NCBI GenBank assembly: GCA_025361145.1
Contig: JANYAV010000012.1
Coordinates: 78,830-142,829 of the forward strand
Length of the DNA stretch: 64,000 nt
Direction of reading: 5' to 3'
Source: Dehalococcoidia bacterium
GTDB taxonomy: Bacteria > Chloroflexota > Dehalococcoidia > Dehalococcoidales > UBA3254
Shown here: positions 16,359 through 24,719 of the stretch, piece after piece
Position numbering within the stretch: the stretch's first letter is position 1
Layout: every line of letters begins with the position of its first letter
Program-made: the position numbers and the translations under genes
Notes under the pieces: generated by a model
Told to the model about the DNA's origin: nothing
The model's input: only the letters and a program-made list of their open reading frames with translations
The model's database searches: none

Positions 16359-17985
16359 TGGGAACGCTCTATTCGGCCACAAGCTGGGAGTAGTAGTCTC
16401 CGGTTCCCTGACCCACGGCATTGATGTAAAGCTGGACGGCTCTGCCTCGGTTGAGGACATGGCGGTTGGCCGCTATGTGACTATCAAAGGCCAAAAACGG
16501 CGGTTCTTTGGCATGATTACCGATGTAACGTTGGGAGTGGTAGATGAACAAATTAACGTTTCTCCAGCTGATGCCTCCGACTCATTTTTAGCCGAAGTCC
16601 TCTCAGGCACCATCACCTTCGGTACATTGCATGTCTTGCCTATGCTGACTATCGGCGGTGGAGTCGTGGGTGTTGAAGACGCGCCGCAGCCGGTCAAAAC
16701 CATTCCCAGCCATTTTTCGGCGGTGGAAGTATCTTCTCAACGGGACGTTGAGTCGGTTTTCGGTAAAGAGGACGACAAGAAGTTCTTTATAGGTACCCCT
16801 CTGGATATGGAAGTCAAGATTTGTCTGGATTTGCAAGAATTTGTGAAGCGCTCTAATGGTATTTTCGGCAAGAGCGGCACCGGCAAGACCTTTTTAACTC
16901 GTATGCTGCTCATCGGAATGCTGCAAAAGAGTTCAGCTGTCAACCTGGTATTTGATATGCATAACGAATATGGTTGGGAAGGGCGCAGTGAAACAGGATA
17001 TAAGGTTAAAGCTCTTAAACAGCTGTTTCCTGAGAAAGTGGCGGTCTTTACCCTGGATGAGGAAAGCAGCCGCCGGCGCAAAGTCAGCACAGACGCGGTG
17101 GTACGTATCGGTTACGATGAGATAGAACCGGAAGATATTGCTCTTCTGCGGCAAACCCTCAACCTGACAGAAAACGCTGTGGAAGCTTCCTATCAATTAG
17201 CCCGCCGCTATGGCGACAGGAAGTGGATCCAGACCTGTTTGAATATGGAGAATAATGCAGAAACGCAGGCGATTCTGGAAAGCATGAATATCCACGAGGC
17301 AACTTTCCGTAATCTGCGCCGTGGCCTGGAATCCATTAAGCGCCTGGCCTTCCTGACAGAAAAAAACGGGGAAAACGCGGTTGACCGGATTTTAAAATAC
17401 CTGGACAGTGGAATGAATGTTGTGCTGGAGTTCGGTCGCTATACTGATTTAACGGCATATATTCTGGTGGCCAATCTGCTTTCCCGACGAATTTATAATC
17501 AATATCGTGAACGGACAGAGAGAGCTCTGGGTGAGGAAGCTAAACCGCCCAGGCCACTGGTAATCACGATTGAAGAAGCCCACAAGTTCCTTAATCCTGA
17601 AGTGGCTAATCAGACCATTTTCGGCACTATCGCCCGTGAAATGAGGAAGTATAACGTGACACTGCTGGTTGTAGATCAGCGGCCCAGCGGTATAGCTGAA
17701 GAAATTATGTCGCAGATCGGCACCAAGATTACATGCCTTCTGGATAACGAGAAGGACATCGATGCCGTGCTGACCGGCGTTTCCGGAAAGAATGAATTGC
17801 GTTCGGTGTTGTCTCGTCTCGATGCCAAACAGCAGGTTTTGATTTTTGGGCATTCCGTTCCCATGCCTGTGGTGGTGCGTACCCGCGAATATGGATCGGC
17901 GGAATCATTAAAAAGCTTTAGTTCCCTTGGGGTGGCGGAGAAGGGTAAACAGGTTGAAAAAGATATAGAAGATTTATGGAAATAA
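16345..17985 (+). CDS. herA: HerA-family DNA translocase ATPase
   Basis: A hexameric P-loop motor of the HerA/FtsK superfamily, 546 residues. The N-terminal beta-rich domain (about 10-120) is followed by Walker A FGKSGTGKT (174-182), Walker B LVITIEEAH (405-413) and VVDQRPSGI (442-450), the latter typical of HerA sensor/arginine regions. Known HerA proteins drive NurA in end resection; related bacterial HerA systems also serve in phage defence. The set here (nurA, lipoprotein, HAS-like, herA) suggests resection or repair. An AAAGGA site supports the first ATG. Confidence 0.9.
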   Translation: MMQNDGNALFGHKLGVVVSGSLTHGIDVKLDGSASVEDMAVGRYVTIKGQKRRFFGMITDVTLGVVDEQINVSPADASDSFLAEVLSGTITFGTLHVLPMLTIGGGVVGVEDAPQPVKTIPSHFSAVEVSSQRDVESVFGKEDDKKFFIGTPLDMEVKICLDLQEFVKRSNGIFGKSGTGKTFLTRMLLIGMLQKSSAVNLVFDMHNEYGWEGRSETGYKVKALKQLFPEKVAVFTLDEESSRRRKVSTDAVVRIGYDEIEPEDIALLRQTLNLTENAVEASYQLARRYGDRKWIQTCLNMENNAETQAILESMNIHEATFRNLRRGLESIKRLAFLTEKNGENAVDRILKYLDSGMNVVLEFGRYTDLTAYILVANLLSRRIYNQYRERTERALGEEAKPPRPLVITIEEAHKFLNPEVANQTIFGTIAREMRKYNVTLLVVDQRPSGIAEEIMSQIGTKITCLLDNEKDIDAVLTGVSGKNELRSVLSRLDAKQQVLIFGHSVPMPVVVRTREYGSAESLKSFSSLGVAEKGKQVEKDIEDLWK

Positions 17986-18010
17986 CCCATTTATAATCAG
18001 GAGCATAATT

Positions 18011-18529
18011 TTGAAAACGATCTTATCCAAGCAGGATATCCTGCGTTTAATACAACAAAAACCTCCCCTCTTAGAAGAGTACATTAAATTGGAAGACCAG
18101 GTGCAGCCTAATGGTTTCGATTTGACTCTGCGGGAAGTAGCCGCTCTCCAGTCCGGAGGGCGCATAGCGGTTACCAACGCGCAACGCCAGGTCTCCAATC
18201 TCCAACCTTTAGTTTTTGATACCGATGGCTATCTCGATCTGCCCACCGGTTCTTATATCATCACCTATAATGAGGTCGTCAATCTGCCCAGGAATCTTAT
18301 GGCTCTAGGCGCTCCCCGCTCCAGCCTCCTGCGCTGTGGGGTAACTGTTCATATGGCGGTTTGGGATGCTGGTTATTCAGGCCGTTCGCAATCATTATTG
18401 GTGGTCTTTAATCCGGCGGGGTTCAGATTACAGCGCAATGCTCGCGTCGCCCAACTGGTTTTTATGGAATTGGCCGATGAAACAGAAGGTTACCAGGGCA
18501 CCTATCAAAGCGAAAATATCTCACGTTAA
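18011..18529 (+). CDS. dUTPase / dCTP-deaminase superfamily enzyme
   Basis: A 172-residue trimeric-fold nucleotide hydrolase. It has LEDQVQPNGFDLTL, the phosphate-binding PRSSLLRCGV (102-111), WDAGYSG (118-124) and a C-terminal QGTYQSEN. In dCTP deaminases a glutamate follows the PGWxG segment (VLE). Here the matching strand reads SLLVVFN, lacking that acid. This fits archaeal-type dUTP diphosphatases better than a deaminase. Starts at TTG with AGGAG upstream, 25 bases after herA, so probably in the same operon. Confidence 0.82.
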   Translation: MKTILSKQDILRLIQQKPPLLEEYIKLEDQVQPNGFDLTLREVAALQSGGRIAVTNAQRQVSNLQPLVFDTDGYLDLPTGSYIITYNEVVNLPRNLMALGAPRSSLLRCGVTVHMAVWDAGYSGRSQSLLVVFNPAGFRLQRNARVAQLVFMELADETEGYQGTYQSENISR

Positions 18530-18573
18530 AAATACTCTTATCTTGAGGTTCTATGTATTTTATTGACGTCGAG

Positions 18574-18582
18574 TGGTATAAT
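18574..18582 (+). promoter_or_regulatory. Extended -10 promoter element before the PlsY-like gene
   Basis: TGG-TATAAT (TATAAT 18577-18582). The TTGACG at 18563-18568 is too close to serve as -35, so an extended -10 type promoter is the likely reading. The start codon is about 80 bases downstream. Confidence 0.5.
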
Positions 18583-18662
18583 ATGCTCTAAAATAATCAA
18601 TATAAGCATTACGGAATAGAGCAATCGAACGATAAAGTTTTCGATATCGGGAGACAAGAATA

Positions 18663-19232
18663 GTGGTAATAGCTCTGGCGTGTATTGTGCTATCTTACTT
18701 GATTGGCTCCATCTCTTCAGCTTGCATAATCGCTTATATCCTGGGTGGGATTGATATGCGCTCCGAATCAGACGGCCGCGTCAGCGCCTCTCAGGTGTAT
18801 AGAAAATTAGGGAAGTTTCCTTTTGCTCTAACCGCCTTGTTGGATATCCTTCTGGCAGGTTCTACAGTGCTTTTAGCATGGTTTCTAACGGAATCAACCA
18901 ATGTTATGATGATGGCCGGTTTTGCAGCGGTTGTAGGACATAATTGGTCTGTATTAATCAAATTCAAAGGCGGCCAGGGAGCTACGGCTATTGCCGGAGT
19001 TTTATTCGTGCTCTTAACTTGGCAAATTATTTATATTCTCGTTGTTGCTTCGGTAATAATGTTTTTAAGCCACAAATCAGGTTTAAGTACAATAATTGCC
19101 GTCGGAACTTCTCCGATTATGATCTGGGCTCAAAACGGTTTTAGTGCGCTGGTGTTTTTCCCGATATTGCTTTTGTGCCTTATGCTCTTAAAGAAGTATC
19201 AGATAACCCGTGAAACCAGTATCGCTAACTAG
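18663..19232 (+). CDS. PlsY-like membrane protein (glycerol-3-phosphate acyltransferase family)
   Basis: 189 residues with about five hydrophobic segments. PlsY acylates glycerol-3-phosphate from acyl-phosphate. The family motifs GSISSACIIAYILGGIDMR and GHNWSVLIKFKGGQGATA are recognisable. The usual SGN(I/P)GA(T)N segment is degenerate here (SDGRVSASQVYRKLG), so this may be a diverged paralogue rather than the main enzyme. GTG start with GGGAG upstream. It is convergent with, and overlaps by four bases, the lipid-kinase gene. Confidence 0.82.
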   Translation: MVIALACIVLSYLIGSISSACIIAYILGGIDMRSESDGRVSASQVYRKLGKFPFALTALLDILLAGSTVLLAWFLTESTNVMMMAGFAAVVGHNWSVLIKFKGGQGATAIAGVLFVLLTWQIIYILVVASVIMFLSHKSGLSTIIAVGTSPIMIWAQNGFSALVFFPILLLCLMLLKKYQITRETSIAN

Positions 19233-20146
19233 ACCAATAAAGTCAGTGCTTTAGGCAGCAGTGAAAAGGCTACTGGGCCTTCTCCCAGGATTTCTCCATC
19301 CGCGTGCAGTAGGAATTTTTGTGCAGATTCTATGGCTATCCGCGTGCCTTTGATCAGCTTTACCTTGGGCAGGGACAGGTGAGTACCGGAATAGACTTTC
19401 TTAAGATTATTGATTAATTCGAGTTTCCCAAAATCACCGAGTATAACCATATCTAGCAGATTGTCGTCCAGTTTGGCCTCTGGCGCGATGTGCATGCCGC
19501 CGCCGAAATATCTTCCGTTAGCCACCACCAGACTAAGGATTCTGGCTTTATGTGCCGGTTGATCGCCAATTGTATAGCTGACGTTTTTATTGCGGTAGAA
19601 CAGAAAAGACCTGATTAACCCGGTTAAGTAAGGTATGGTCCCACCGAAATACTTGGGCAATTTTTCAACAGCATCTACTACCGTTGCATCGAATCCTATG
19701 CCTGCGGAATTAACGAAATAGCGCTGGAGAGTGCTGCCTTTATTGTGGTACTCCACCAGGCCGACATCTATAGTAATTTCTCTAGGATTAGCCAGGTTAT
19801 GACAAGCTTGATGGTAATCGTGCGAGATTCCAAGTGAGCGGGAGAGGTCGCTGCCAGTCCCGGTGCAGATAACGCCTAAAGAGGTCGGATCAGTATTGCC
19901 TTTTTGCATAAGTCCATTGGCAACTTCGTGAATAGTGCCGTCACCGCCAACAGCTACCAGGCTTTGATAACCCTTTTCAGCCGCGGCTTTAGCCAGTTCA
20001 ATGGCATGTCCTCTTCCCTCGGTGAATTGGTAATCAAAAGACAATCCGACTTTCTTGAGTAAATTGCTGATACCTGGCCAATTGCGGTGGGTAGAATTGG
20101 CGCCGGCTGTTGGATTTACGATGACTTTGACCAATGATTTCGACAA
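19229..20146 (-). CDS. Diacylglycerol/lipid kinase, DagK/YegS family
   Basis: 305 residues. The catalytic-domain motifs are NPTAGA (11-16), GGDGTIHEV (67-75) and the GTGSDLSRSLG segment (96-106), then a C-terminal beta-sandwich ending in LLHADGEILGEGP. The family phosphorylates diacylglycerol or related lipids with ATP to recycle them into phosphatidate. It is the last gene of a three-gene minus-strand operon and tail-to-tail with the PlsY-like gene, which also makes phosphatidate precursors. Confidence 0.92.
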   Translation of the reverse strand: MSKSLVKVIVNPTAGANSTHRNWPGISNLLKKVGLSFDYQFTEGRGHAIELAKAAAEKGYQSLVAVGGDGTIHEVANGLMQKGNTDPTSLGVICTGTGSDLSRSLGISHDYHQACHNLANPREITIDVGLVEYHNKGSTLQRYFVNSAGIGFDATVVDAVEKLPKYFGGTIPYLTGLIRSFLFYRNKNVSYTIGDQPAHKARILSLVVANGRYFGGGMHIAPEAKLDDNLLDMVILGDFGKLELINNLKKVYSGTHLSLPKVKLIKGTRIAIESAQKFLLHADGEILGEGPVAFSLLPKALTLLV

Positions 20147-20155
20147 TAAATCCTT

Positions 20156-20638
20156 CTATTTCAGGATAGTGATAGTAGCGGAAGGAGGGTTTTTTGATTC
20201 GAATTGAATGCCAGCTTCCTTAAAAAGGGTCAGAAATTCGTCGTCGGCATATTTGCCGCAGCTGACAAAGCGTTTGATCTGCGCGTTACACAGCATTTTA
20301 GCGCAGAGGACGCAAGGAGAATGAGTGCAGTAAATCGTGCTGCCTTTGATGCTGACCCCATGTAAAGCAGCCTGAATAATGACATTCTGTTCAGCATGGA
20401 CTGCACGGCAGATTTCATGTCTTTGTCCTGATGGAATACCCAGTGCATTACGCAGGCAGCCTTGCTCAAGACAATCCTTTAGTCCGGCTGGAGCCCCGTT
20501 ATAGCCGGTGGCAAGTATGCGTCGGTCGCTGACCGCCAGCGCACCTATATGGTGCCTCTGGCAGGTGGCGCGTTCGGCCACTACAGAAGCGATTTTTAAA
20601 AAATATTCATCAAAATCGGGGCGAATAAAATTTTCCAT
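20156..20638 (-). CDS. dCMP deaminase-family protein
   Basis: A 160-residue zinc cytidine/deoxycytidylate deaminase. The zinc and proton-shuttle motif is HAEQN (His81, Glu83), and PCVLCAK supplies Cys109 and Cys112. N-terminal VAERATCQRHHIGALAV and TGYNGAPAGLKDC are typical of dCMP deaminases (ComEB type), which supply dUMP for dTMP synthesis. It lies one base after the P-loop kinase stop, so the two are coupled. Confidence 0.93.
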   Translation of the reverse strand: MENFIRPDFDEYFLKIASVVAERATCQRHHIGALAVSDRRILATGYNGAPAGLKDCLEQGCLRNALGIPSGQRHEICRAVHAEQNVIIQAALHGVSIKGSTIYCTHSPCVLCAKMLCNAQIKRFVSCGKYADDEFLTLFKEAGIQFESKNPPSATITILK

Positions 20639-20639
20639 A

Positions 20640-21206
20640 TTATTTTTTAGTTGGGAGGGGTTTTGACACTTTATCTATCACGAAACGCGATTGTAAAACG
20701 AGATAGTCCAAATTTTGATCATTCGCGATTACGAAATCGGCCATTGCGATCGGCCCGCCTTTGTTCAGGTTTTCGATTTCGGATTTGTCCCTGCTAGCGG
20801 CTTCTTTAGCAGTCAGAGGACGCACCTCACGCCTGGCTAGGCGTTCGTATCGGGAGCGGGGAGAACTACATACAGCGACCACGTAAAAGCTATCGCCGTA
20901 ATAATTTTTAAAATCCAGATATTCTTCCCAGGAATAAAGTCCGTCCGCTACCACATTCGATTTTTCCAAAGCGTTATCGATGCGCGGGCGATTCAGGATG
21001 GCGTAGGCGGCCATGCCCAGCTCTTTTCTTAATAATTCCCGGCAGTATCTCTCATTAGCCTCATTTCTTTCCAGAGACCGCTTTTTCATCTCTTCATCGG
21101 TGATATCACCAAAGCGGACACTGACAAAGTCTGCCTCTTGAAAAACTTTGGTAACTTCTGATTTTCCGCTGCCGGCCATGCCCACAATTGCCACAACTTT
21201 TCTCAT
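20640..21206 (-). CDS. P-loop kinase, UPF0200 / dephospho-CoA-kinase-like
   Basis: 188 residues. Walker A is GMAGSGKS (about 9-16). VRFGDITDEEMKKRSLERNEANE and SRYERLARREVRPLT resemble the UPF0200 family known mainly from archaea, related to nucleotide and dephospho-CoA kinases. The substrate is unknown. First gene of the operon with the deaminase and lipid kinase. Confidence 0.8.
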   Translation of the reverse strand: MRKVVAIVGMAGSGKSEVTKVFQEADFVSVRFGDITDEEMKKRSLERNEANERYCRELLRKELGMAAYAILNRPRIDNALEKSNVVADGLYSWEEYLDFKNYYGDSFYVVAVCSSPRSRYERLARREVRPLTAKEAASRDKSEIENLNKGGPIAMADFVIANDQNLDYLVLQSRFVIDKVSKPLPTKK

Positions 21207-21297
21207 AATTTCTCCATGTCAACCATTATACGGAAGAAGAGAATAAATGACAACAACTCTGAAACAAAATTCGCTGAATGATTATACTCGTTTTTAC

Positions 21298-21326
21298 TCA
21301 ACAATTTCAGCCGAAAACGCTATAAT
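21298..21326 (+). promoter_or_regulatory. Probable promoter of the aminotransferase gene
   Basis: TCAACA (21298-21303), a 17-base spacer, TATAAT (21321-21326). The start codon is about 50 bases further on, with AGGAGG before it. Confidence 0.5.
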
Positions 21327-21378
21327 ATAGAGAGGACTTTACCTGTATCTGATATTTTGATAATTATTAGGAGGACAC

Positions 21379-22689
21379 ATGTCTATTCTGAGCCCTCAAG
21401 CACTGGAACTTAATCGTCTGCTTAAAACTCAATCTGAAACTGTTTATGAATTACTATCTGCCAAAGGCAAAGCCATCTACTTTCCTAAGATGGGCATTCT
21501 GGCTCAAGGGAGCGCTGCCAAGGGCAAAGAGATCAATGCCACAATTGGCACAGCGTATGAAGATGATGGCAAACCGATGATCTTGCCCAGTATAGCCTCC
21601 AAGCTGCTTCTGGATACTAAAGATGCTTTTCCTTATGCTCCCAGTGATGGTTTGAAGCCGCTTAGAGAAAAATGGATGGAATTAACCCGAGCTAAAAATC
21701 CAACTTTAGGCAAGACTGAGATCAGTTCCCCTGTGGTAACTTGCGGCGTGACCCATGGATTGAGCATGGTAGGCTATCTTTTTGCCGATCCAAACGATCA
21801 AATAATTCTTTCTGACCTGTACTGGGAGAACTATGATCTCGTTTACAGCAATGCTTATGGCGCAGAATTGAAGTTCTTTAACTTCTTTAAAAACGGTTTA
21901 TTTGATATAGAGTCATTCGGAAAAACTATTTTATCGGGGCCGGTCGGGAAAAAGATAATATTGTTAAACTTCCCCAATAATCCCTCGGGCTATACACCTA
22001 CCAGGTCGGCAGGAAAGGCCATCATCCAGGTCTTAAAAGAAGCCGCAGAGGCAGGAAACAAACTAGCAGTGGTTCTGGATGACTCCTACTTCGGCCTCTT
22101 TTTTGAAGAGGATACTATGATAGAATCACTTTTTGCCGAGCTTTCCCAATTACATCAGAACTTACTGGCGATTAAAGTGGATGGCATTACTAAAGAGGAA
22201 TACGCCTGGGGTTTTAGGGTAGGTTTTATCTCCTTCGGTATTAAAGGAGGTTCCAAGGATTTGTATCGTGCGCTGGAAGAGAAAGCTGCAGGCGCTATCC
22301 GCGGGAATATTTCTAATGTTGCTCATCCCTCTCAATCTCTTTACTTAAGTTCTTTGAAATCGGAAAGCCATCAGATTGAAAAAGAGCATAATATAGCCAA
22401 GATCAAAGAACGTTATTTGAAGGTTAGAGAGGTTTTGGCGTCTCATGGTGAATATAAAAATTATTTTGAAGCGCTGCCCTTTAATTCTGGATATTTTATG
22501 TGTATCCAGCTCAAAGATTTGAACGCGGATAAAGTCTGGGAGACTCTCTTGAATAAATACAGCACCGGAGTGATTTGTTACAGCGAACAGAAGCTCTTCC
22601 GCATTGCTTTTGCCTCGACACCCGCCCGCCAGATTGAGAAACTTTTTAATAATATTTATTTGGCGTGTCAGGACTGCAGTAACTTGTAG
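21379..22689 (+). CDS. PLP-dependent aminotransferase, class I/II (aspartate aminotransferase fold)
   Basis: 436 residues of fold-type I. Visible landmarks: substrate-side YAPSDGLKPLREKW (about 86-99), NFPNNPSGY (197-205, the conserved Asn), the cofactor Asp/Tyr strand VLDDSYFG (232-239) and the Schiff-base lysine, probably K272 in VDGITKEEYAWGFRVGF, where R280 may be the phosphate contact. Substrate cannot be told from sequence. A monocistronic unit with its own promoter and terminator. Confidence 0.9.
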   Translation: MSILSPQALELNRLLKTQSETVYELLSAKGKAIYFPKMGILAQGSAAKGKEINATIGTAYEDDGKPMILPSIASKLLLDTKDAFPYAPSDGLKPLREKWMELTRAKNPTLGKTEISSPVVTCGVTHGLSMVGYLFADPNDQIILSDLYWENYDLVYSNAYGAELKFFNFFKNGLFDIESFGKTILSGPVGKKIILLNFPNNPSGYTPTRSAGKAIIQVLKEAAEAGNKLAVVLDDSYFGLFFEEDTMIESLFAELSQLHQNLLAIKVDGITKEEYAWGFRVGFISFGIKGGSKDLYRALEEKAAGAIRGNISNVAHPSQSLYLSSLKSESHQIEKEHNIAKIKERYLKVREVLASHGEYKNYFEALPFNSGYFMCIQLKDLNADKVWETLLNKYSTGVICYSEQKLFRIAFASTPARQIEKLFNNIYLACQDCSNL

Positions 22690-22716
22690 ATCTTCAGTGA
22701 TCTGGTGTGATTATTT

Positions 22717-22759
22717 AACTCCCCTGCGAGCCACAGACTTGCAGGGGAGTTCTTTTTTT
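22717..22759 (+). terminator. Terminator after the aminotransferase
   Basis: AACTCCCCTGC (22717-22727), a 13-base loop, GCAGGGGAGTT (22741-22751), then seven Ts (22753-22759). It also lies at the tail of the convergent PAP2 gene. Confidence 0.95.
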
Positions 22760-22765
22760 GCCAAA

Positions 22766-23416
22766 TTATTTTGTTTCTTCTACCGGAACAGGTGATTTGA
22801 TTAGAGGCGACAATCCTATCAAGAGAAACAGAAACAGACAGCCGTAGACAATTCCGCCTATAATATCGCTAGCCCAATGCATGCCGAGATAGACGCGGGA
22901 ATACGCAACCGTAAAGACGATCAAGATGTCAACAATCAGAACTAATATGCGACATGCAGTTCGTTGAACATGACTGAAATAAAGATAGGTTAGAATACCC
23001 ACGAACATCACAGCGAAAAAGAGATGGCCGCTGGGGAAACTGCTGCCGTGGTATTGCATCAAGACATTCACCTCTTCTGGTGAGGGACGGGGACGAGCTA
23101 TCATTATTTTTAGGCCTACATTAATCAGGCTAATCAAGCTTGCTAGAGGTACCAGTAAACTCTCCGTCAACCCAGCTCTCCACCAAACCAGTAACCAGAC
23201 TGGTATTACCAAAACAACAGCGTGCAAATCACCGAAAATCCAGGAGACACCTGTCAAAAAGGTGGTTAGTGCCGGATTGACAAAGCTCTGGATAGTGTGG
23301 CTTAACCATAGGTCGCCGGGGAAATAATTAAAAATATTAGCCCCAATCGACAATATGAGCGCTATCGGGGCGAGGAGTCCGGCTATGAATATCAAAATGT
23401 TCGAGGAATTTTTCAT
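22766..23416 (-). CDS. PAP2-family membrane phosphatase
   Basis: 216 residues with about six membrane segments. The three PAP2 motifs are complete: KIMIARPRP (103-111), PSGH (128-131) and SRVYLGMHWASD (173-184). Members dephosphorylate phosphatidate or polyprenyl pyrophosphate at the outer face. Being 106 bases after a GT39/GT2 pair suggests polyprenyl carrier recycling. Confidence 0.92.
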   Translation of the reverse strand: MKNSSNILIFIAGLLAPIALILSIGANIFNYFPGDLWLSHTIQSFVNPALTTFLTGVSWIFGDLHAVVLVIPVWLLVWWRAGLTESLLVPLASLISLINVGLKIMIARPRPSPEEVNVLMQYHGSSFPSGHLFFAVMFVGILTYLYFSHVQRTACRILVLIVDILIVFTVAYSRVYLGMHWASDIIGGIVYGCLFLFLLIGLSPLIKSPVPVEETK

Positions 23417-23522
23417 AAATACCTGCTGTGGCTTATACTATCACCAGTTTACTGATTTCGCAAAAAGGGCAAGATATCAGAAGCGGTATTAACCAGTACA
23501 TGTCCCTTGTGTGGATATTTTG

Positions 23523-24719
23523 TTAGTTCCTGAAGAAAACAGGGCTCATCAGCACAAAAGAGACCGCATGTACCAGGAAGAATATAGATAGTCCGATCAA
23601 GACGGGAATTTTAAGCCTACTAGAACGGGACGGCAGCCAATTCATGATTTTATCGGCGGCCAAGCCTAAACCCAGGCAGAGGGCTCCGATGGTGGGGTAA
23701 AAGTAAAAAACAAAGCTGACTCGATTTGTAATAATACTGATTGGAATCCAGAGAAGGAAGGTACTAAAAAACCAGGCAAAGCCGAATAATCCAGCATCAT
23801 CCCGTTTGATGGCTTTATAGAGCATGAAAAGCGCGGTGGGAATCATTAGTACCCAGAGTATGGGACTGAGGCCAGCGTAATAGCCAGGATTATACCAAAA
23901 GGCCATGGGTTGGTAGTTAAGCAGCCAAGCCCATGGTCGGCTGAGTGAGGGATGGGTGACATTGCCGAAGGTCAGGCTGCCGGTCATACTGAGCATCGTT
24001 TGAATACGGGTGAGTGGATTTTCCAATTGGTGATTGAAGGCGAAGTCGAAGATCACGATGAAAGCCAGAAACGCGATGGGAGCTAGAATCACTGTCAGTG
24101 CGAACCAGCGGGTCTGTTTGGTTTTAGTAAAAAGCCAGTGAATAAGCAGTGCAGGAGCAGCCATGGCGGCGAAGAGTTTGGCCAGGGCAGCCAGAGCCAT
24201 AAAAATGCCAGAAAGCACATACTGACGGTATAGGTACAGAGCAAAAAAAGCCAAGGTCAACGTCAGGAAAAAGACGTCCAGCATAGCTACGCTGGCTATC
24301 ATAAAAACAAAATTATCAAAAGAAAAGAGGGCAGCAGCAATAGATGACCCACGCCGGGACATACCCAGGCGGCGGCAGATGATATATAGCAGGGCGATGC
24401 TGATAGTACCCATGATGATGCCTGGCATACGCCAACCCCATGGATTATCGCCCAGGGTATCGATACCGGCCACGATAACAAGCTTAGCCAGTGGAGGGTG
24501 TTCCGGTCTCTGGTCTACCTGGGTGAGAATGATGCTACGGGCATCCTTTACATAATGAGCTTCATCCAAAATCAACTCATTGACCTGAGTGACGATAGTG
24601 AGGTGCATGCCCAGTGTTATCAAAAGGCACAAACAAAGCCAGAAATATTCCCAATTAATTATACGAAGGAGTTTTCTCTTCACTTCCAGGTCCAGATCAG
24701 ACTTAGAACATAGTTCCAT
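23523..24719 (-). CDS. Membrane glycosyltransferase, GT39/PMT family
   Basis: 398 residues and about nine to ten hydrophobic segments. The luminal-loop acidic motif LDEAHYVKDA (about 51-60) and HPPLAKL (about 74-80) are typical of protein O-mannosyltransferase-like enzymes that use polyprenyl-phosphate sugars. The ATG at 24719 lies inside the upstream gene. An alternative GTG at 24683 overlaps that gene's stop as GTGA and would remove 12 residues. Partner of the adjacent GT2-GtrA gene. Confidence 0.88.
   Translation of the reverse strand: MELCSKSDLDLEVKRKLLRIINWEYFWLCLCLLITLGMHLTIVTQVNELILDEAHYVKDARSIILTQVDQRPEHPPLAKLVIVAGIDTLGDNPWGWRMPGIIMGTISIALLYIICRRLGMSRRGSSIAAALFSFDNFVFMIASVAMLDVFFLTLTLAFFALYLYRQYVLSGIFMALAALAKLFAAMAAPALLIHWLFTKTKQTRWFALTVILAPIAFLAFIVIFDFAFNHQLENPLTRIQTMLSMTGSLTFGNVTHPSLSRPWAWLLNYQPMAFWYNPGYYAGLSPILWVLMIPTALFMLYKAIKRDDAGLFGFAWFFSTFLLWIPISIITNRVSFVFYFYPTIGALCLGLGLAADKIMNWLPSRSSRLKIPVLIGLSIFFLVHAVSFVLMSPVFFRN

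Noticed and set aside
18563..18582. TTGACG-TATAAT as a standard promoter
   Set aside because: Only 8 bases separate the boxes; kept only as an extended -10.
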